From NCBI GenBank assembly GCA_027531395.1, contig JAPZRO010000007.1:152408-216407 (forward strand): DNA of 64,000 nucleotides, given 5' to 3'. This DNA comes from Porphyrobacter sp. (GTDB lineage: Bacteria; Pseudomonadota; Alphaproteobacteria; Sphingomonadales; Sphingomonadaceae). The notes under the pieces are model-generated. The model worked only from the letters and a program-made list of their open reading frames with translations, had not been told where the DNA came from and searched no databases. Made by a program: the position numbers and the translations under genes. This document shows positions 60,190 to 64,000 of the stretch, piece by piece; the stretch's first letter is position 1, and each line of letters starts with the position of its first letter.

Positions 60190-61251
60190 TTATGGGAAAG
60201 CGTGGCCAGAGTCAAGCAGCGCCAGCGGCTGGGACATCGCGGCCATGACCGCGCCGAGATCGGAGTAAGCGAGGCGCGGCTGCGCGGCAGGGCGCACCCC
60301 GGCCAGCGCCAGCGCCAGCGAAGCCCGCGCGGTCTCGCCCATCATGCCCGTCGCAGGCAGGGCGGCGAGCAGCACCGGGGCCGGCAGCGGCGGAGCAAAG
60401 CGGCTGCGCGGTGCTTCCCCGGCTTCGGCCTCGGGCGCAACCCAGCGCGCCATCTCGCTCCCGCGCAGCCAGAGGGCACCGTGATGCGGCACCGAGTTGG
60501 TCATCGCGTAGAAGGCCCGCGCCTCCTCGCGGCTCATCCCCATTTCGGCGTAGTAGTCGAGATAGAGGCGGTTTTCCGGCGCGTCGGCGGCGAAGTCACC
60601 GGGCTCGCGCCCCATCGCATCGCGCCACGAATGCACCGCGAACAGCGCGCCCGGGTCCATGCTGCGGCGGGTTCCGGCGAGGAACAGTTCGACCGCGCCC
60701 GAGCGCGCCGAGCCGCCTGCGGGGACATGGGTGGCAAGGCCTGCCGCGCGGATCATCCGCCCGAGCCGGAGGTTGGCAATGTCATGGCTGGTGCCCGGCG
60801 CATCGAGAAACTCGATTACCTTGAGCCCCGGATGGGCGGCGAGCATCGCCTTGAACGCCGCCGGGCTGGCGGCATCCGTGCCCGCGACCAGCGCGGCGCG
60901 CTCGCCGTCGAGCACGCGGAACGGGCCGAACTGCGCGATTCCCGCACCCGCGCCGGAACCGCGCAGGGGCGCAGCGATGAAGCGCACCGGCTCCTCGATA
61001 ACGGTCTCGGTGAAGGTCATGCCGCCTGCGCGCGAGAGGGTGGTCGTCGCGGTCTGGTAGGCGGCGGGGCTGACGCTCGCGGGACTATCCTCGACCCGCA
61101 CCCAGGCCTGCGCGACCGGATCCCACTCCTCGACCCAGCTGGTGGTCGCCACCACGCGCGATCCGGCGCCCATCGCGGCCTGCGCAAACGCCGCCGTGCC
61201 GGGCAGCAGCAGCGCAAGGGCGGCAAGCAGAAGGGCAAGGGCGCGGTTCAT
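60190..61251 (-). CDS. exported protein with ClpP/crotonase-like fold (COG3904-like)
   Basis: The 353-residue product has a signal peptide (1-24, ending AFAQA). Residues about 90-235 resemble the ClpP-like periplasmic proteins of COG3904: DLEGERAALVAGTD-like strand, DIANLRLGRMIRAAGLATHVPAGGSARSG, then FLAGTRRSMDPGALFAVHSW. In relatives a C-x-S-A-C region carries the nucleophile; here the equivalent is GGSARSGA, so Ser is available but the Cys pair is absent. The C-terminal 120 residues are unlike anything I recognise. Protease activity is unproven. It follows rpmH on the same strand upstream and starts its own unit. Confidence 0.65.
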   Translation of the reverse strand: MNRALALLLAALALLLPGTAAFAQAAMGAGSRVVATTSWVEEWDPVAQAWVRVEDSPASVSPAAYQTATTTLSRAGGMTFTETVIEEPVRFIAAPLRGSGAGAGIAQFGPFRVLDGERAALVAGTDAASPAAFKAMLAAHPGLKVIEFLDAPGTSHDIANLRLGRMIRAAGLATHVPAGGSARSGAVELFLAGTRRSMDPGALFAVHSWRDAMGREPGDFAADAPENRLYLDYYAEMGMSREEARAFYAMTNSVPHHGALWLRGSEMARWVAPEAEAGEAPRSRFAPPLPAPVLLAALPATGMMGETARASLALALAGVRPAAQPRLAYSDLGAVMAAMSQPLALLDSGHAFP

Positions 61252-61404
61252 GGGAGCACAATCGCCCCGCGCGCCTTCCGAAATCGCCAAGAACTATGCT
61301 TTAGAAATCCCTTAGCGTCCGTCCCAAGGTGCTCGACAAGTGTCTCTTAACCCTGCACTATCCCCCTTCAGGCGGGAATTATCAGGCGTCAGGGGGGCAA
61401 GCAG

Positions 61405-62895
61405 ATGGTCGCGCTGACAAGAACCGTTGCCTATCTCGGGCTGGAGGCGCGCGCCGTGGAGGTGCAGTGCCACATCGGCCCCGGCCTGCCGCGTTTCAAT
61501 GTCGTCGGCCTGCCCGACAAGGCGGTGAGCGAGAGCCGCGAGCGGGTGCAGGCGGCGCTGGCCGCGATGGGCCTCGCGCTCCCGCCCAAGCGCATCACCG
61601 TCAACCTCTCCCCCGCCGATCTGCCCAAGGACGGATCGCATTACGACCTGCCGATCGCGCTGGCTCTGCTGGCCGCCATGGGCGTGACCGATGCCGAGCA
61701 GTTGGGCGACTGGATCGCGGTCGGCGAGCTGGCATTGGATGGCCGGGTGGTCGCGAGCCCCGGGGTGCTGATCGCCGCGCTCCACGCCAGCGCGCAGGGC
61801 GCAGGCCTGATCTGCCCGGCCGAGCAAGGCCCCGAGGCACGCTGGGCCAGCGGCGTGCCGGTGCTCGCCCCGCGCGATCTGATGAGCCTCTTGGGGCACC
61901 TCAAGGGCAGCCTCGTCCTCGCCGAGCCTGCGCGCGGCAGCGTGGCCGAGGCGGCGGGGGGCAATGATCTCAAACAGGTCAAGGGGCAGGAGACCGCCAA
62001 GCGCGCGCTCGAGATCGCCGCGGCAGGCGGACACAATCTGCTGATGGTCGGCCCGCCCGGTTCGGGCAAGAGCCTGCTCGCCAGCTGCCTGCCCGGCATC
62101 CTGCCTGACCTCACACCGGCCGAGGCGCTCGAGGTGTCCATGGTGCAGTCGGTCGCGGGAATGCTCGAATCGGGCCGCATCAGCCGCGCCCGCCCGTTCC
62201 GCGCGCCGCACCATTCGGCCAGCATGGCGGCGCTCACCGGCGGCGGGCTGAAGGTGCGCCCGGGCGAGGTCAGCCTCGCACATCTCGGCGTGCTGTTCCT
62301 CGACGAATTGCCCGAATTCCAGCGCCCCGTGCTCGATTCGCTGCGCCAGCCGCTGGAGACCGGACAGGTCGATGTCGCCCGCGCCAATGCCCATGTCACC
62401 TTCCCCGCGCGGGTGCAGCTGGTGGCGGCGATGAACCCGTGCCGCTGCGGCTATGCCGGCGATCCGGCGCGCAACTGCAACAAGTATCCGCGCTGCATCG
62501 GCGATTATCAGGCGCGCCTGTCCGGCCCGCTGCTCGACCGGATCGACCTCCACGTCCATGTCGGCGCGGTGAGCGCGCTCGACATGACGCTCCCCCCGCC
62601 TGCCGAGGGCAGCGCCGAAGTCGCCGCCCGCGTCGCTGCGGCGCGCAGCCGCCAGACCGCAAGGGGCGTGCGCTCCAATGCCGAGCTGGAGGGCGAGAAG
62701 CTCGAAGCCTTCGCCACTCCCGACGAGGCGGGGCGCAAGCTGCTGATGCAGGCCGCCGAGAAGCTGCGCCTCTCCGCGCGCGGCTACACAAGGATGCTGC
62801 GCGTCGCGCGCACCATCGCCGATCTGGCGGGTGCCGAAACCGTTGGTCGCGTCCACATCGCAGAAGGCCTGTCCTATCGCCTGATGACAGGTTAA
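61405..62895 (+). CDS. comM: YifB/ComM family Mg-chelatase-like AAA+ ATPase
   Basis: ComM is a hexameric helicase that extends branch migration during natural transformation. The 496-residue protein has the N-terminal subunit ChlI domain (about 1-170, VEVQCHIGPGLPRFNVVGLPDKAV), an AAA+ domain with Walker A GPPGSGKSLLA and Walker B LGVLFLDELPEF, a zinc-like Cys group (MNPCRCGYAGD to CNKYPRC), and the C-terminal Mg_chelatase_C domain. The length is typical. It suggests that DNA uptake or recombination functions exist in the organism. Confidence 0.95.
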   Translation: MVALTRTVAYLGLEARAVEVQCHIGPGLPRFNVVGLPDKAVSESRERVQAALAAMGLALPPKRITVNLSPADLPKDGSHYDLPIALALLAAMGVTDAEQLGDWIAVGELALDGRVVASPGVLIAALHASAQGAGLICPAEQGPEARWASGVPVLAPRDLMSLLGHLKGSLVLAEPARGSVAEAAGGNDLKQVKGQETAKRALEIAAAGGHNLLMVGPPGSGKSLLASCLPGILPDLTPAEALEVSMVQSVAGMLESGRISRARPFRAPHHSASMAALTGGGLKVRPGEVSLAHLGVLFLDELPEFQRPVLDSLRQPLETGQVDVARANAHVTFPARVQLVAAMNPCRCGYAGDPARNCNKYPRCIGDYQARLSGPLLDRIDLHVHVGAVSALDMTLPPPAEGSAEVAARVAAARSRQTARGVRSNAELEGEKLEAFATPDEAGRKLLMQAAEKLRLSARGYTRMLRVARTIADLAGAETVGRVHIAEGLSYRLMTG

Positions 62896-62943
62896 GGGGC
62901 GCGCCGAGGCCGGTTTACCCTCCCCCGGCTACCCAAGGGCGCA

Positions 62944-63768
62944 GTGGCACTTCCGGACGATCCTTCAGCACAGGTGGCCGACCAGCCTCGCGGGTTTGCG
63001 GGCCTCATGCAGGGCGCGCGTCAGCGCAAGCTGGCGAGCCTCGCCATCGCGCTCGTCATCGAGGCGCTGATCCTGCTGCTGCTGCTGACGCTCGGCATGG
63101 GGATCGTGAGCGATAAGGAGGAAGAGAAGGTCTTCACCGAATTCGCCGCGCAGGATTTCTCAGCCCCGGCCGAACCCGAACCGGAGCAGCAGACTCAGGC
63201 GCAGCCCGAAGACAGCGCCACGCCGGTCGAGGTCCCGCCCGTGCCTGACCGGCCGACCCCGCTCGATCTGCCCGAGCCCGAACGGCCCAAGCCGCCGATC
63301 GTCTCCAATCCGACCCCGGCTCCGCCCCCGCCGCCGCCGGCCCAGCCCGCTCCGCGCGCCTCGCCCTCCATCGCGGCGAAGATCAATCCGAACCGCACCT
63401 ATGGTCCGGTCGACTCCGGCCCGCCGCGGACCAGCATGGATACCGAGCGGGTCGGCACCGCGCCCAATGGCGAGCCGCTCTACGCCGCGCGCTGGTATCG
63501 CGAACCGACCGATCAGGAGCTGGCAGGCTATCTCTCGACCGCGAAGAGCCCGGGCGTGGCGCTGATCGCCTGCAAGGTCGTAGCGGGCTATTATGTCGAG
63601 GATTGCGAGCTGGTGAGCGAAAGCCCGCAAGGGGCGGGGCTCGGACGGGCGGTGCTGGCGGCCTCGTGGCAGTTCCGGGTGCGCCCCGCACGGCTCGGCG
63701 GGCGCGAGCAGTTCGGGACATGGGTGCGGATCAGGATCACCTATACCGACGCCCGCGCGCCGCGTTGA
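62944..63768 (+). CDS. TonB-like energy-transducer family protein
   Basis: The 274-residue protein has one N-terminal membrane helix (about 32-53, LASLAIALVIEALILLLLL), a long Pro/Glu-rich spacer (about 70-145) and a folded C-terminal region (about 175-270, GVALIACKVVAGYYVEDCELV to FGTWVRIRITY) that fits a TonB-C domain. This is the TonB layout, so it may energise TonB-dependent receptors, but no exbB/exbD genes are nearby. The start is GTG at 62944, 48 bases after comM. Confidence 0.8.
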   Translation: MALPDDPSAQVADQPRGFAGLMQGARQRKLASLAIALVIEALILLLLLTLGMGIVSDKEEEKVFTEFAAQDFSAPAEPEPEQQTQAQPEDSATPVEVPPVPDRPTPLDLPEPERPKPPIVSNPTPAPPPPPPAQPAPRASPSIAAKINPNRTYGPVDSGPPRTSMDTERVGTAPNGEPLYAARWYREPTDQELAGYLSTAKSPGVALIACKVVAGYYVEDCELVSESPQGAGLGRAVLAASWQFRVRPARLGGREQFGTWVRIRITYTDARAPR

Positions 63769-63785
63769 AGTTGGGACGCAGACCT

Positions 63786-63858
63786 CCCGCCCCGCCTCCC
63801 CCCCCCGCCACCAAAACAAATTTGTTCGATTGGTGGGCGGGGGGGGAGGCGGGGCGGG
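63786..63858. repeat. long GC-rich inverted repeat with palindromic loop
   Basis: Two 28-base arms (63786-63813 and 63831-63858), almost only C on the left and G on the right, pair at 26 of 28 positions. The 17-base loop contains the perfect 12-bp palindrome AACAAATTTGTT (63815-63826). It lies between two convergent genes, so it may act as a two-way terminator, but no T-run flanks it. Confidence 0.8.
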
Positions 63859-63891
63859 GGGGCTGCCGGTTCGCGCCCGCGAACCCGCAAA

Positions 63892-64000
63892 TCAGGCCTT
63901 CGGGTGCTCGCGCCCGACCGCGATGAATTCCGGCCCCCAGGTCTCCAGCGTCGTCGCCCCGACACCCGCACTCGTGCCGAGTTCGGCGAGCGGCTCGGGG
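63892..64000 (-). CDS. C-terminal fragment of an unidentified protein
   Basis: A frame open from the window edge encodes about 36 residues (EPLAELGTSAGVGATTLETW, then a PEFIAVGREHPKA end) and stops at 63892-63894. Codon use fits the neighbours and it converges on the TonB-like gene. The family is not recognisable from so little sequence. Confidence 0.55.
   Translation of the reverse strand, partial: PEPLAELGTSAGVGATTLETWGPEFIAVGREHPKA

Overview
This is a GC-rich chromosomal window from an alphaproteobacterium, most probably a member of the Sphingomonadales (Erythrobacteraceae-like). That placement rests on gene order and protein flavour that I recognise: secB divergent from a Tim44-like/mltA/Smr cluster, mutM divergent from ubiE-ubiB with coaBC and dut beyond, rpsT followed by dnaA, and rpmH-rnpA-yidD-yidC-engB. 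The proteins also have the typical alphaproteobacterial character (COQ9, TimA-type Tim44, CHASE2-EAL, many TonB-C-domain proteins). I found no tRNA, rRNA, transposase, phage gene or CRISPR array.

Region 1 (1-2.2 kb) holds the end of a COQ9 gene, ssb and a TonB-C-domain protein. Region 2 (2.2-21.1 kb) is the accessory and most interesting part. It contains (a) a two-partner-secretion transporter (TpsB) divergent from a FecR-domain Gly/Asn-repeat protein and a CHASE2-EAL c-di-GMP phosphodiesterase with a ruined GGDEF domain; (b) a tightly overlapping four-gene operon encoding response regulator, sensor kinase, lipoprotein and an exported TPR-CHAT protease; (c) a SLAM-like TPR/beta-barrel outer-membrane protein followed by a 1643-residue repeat protein with duplicated C-terminal beta-rich domains, and then an exported SH3-containing protein. 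The SLAM-like gene and the SH3 gene carry almost the same 28-bp palindromic element upstream, so they are probably co-regulated. Together these genes read as a surface-protein secretion, display and signalling locus.

Region 3 (21.1-47.6 kb) is mostly housekeeping: cell wall (mltA, murJ, dapB, dapE), protein export (secB, Tim44-like), trpS, dut-coaBC, ubiquinone (ubiE, ubiB), DNA repair (mutM, nth), rpsT-dnaA, moeB-like, a sirtuin, an M48 protease, dctA, LysE, an S1/P1 nuclease and a GST. Region 4 (47.8-55.8 kb) has a VOC protein, a 1316-residue autotransporter behind a long AT-rich leader with an FNR/FixK-like box, a MAPEG protein, a D-aminoacylase-like amidohydrolase and an SDR. Region 5 (55.9-64 kb) is the engB-yidC-yidD-rnpA-rpmH cluster, preceded by a secreted thermonuclease gene that is bracketed by a 44-bp duplication of the engB 3' end. 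It continues with a ClpP-like exported protein, comM, a TonB-like protein, and a large cruciform-like inverted repeat before a truncated gene at the window edge.

All assignments come from reading the sequence and recalling family signatures; no database search was run.
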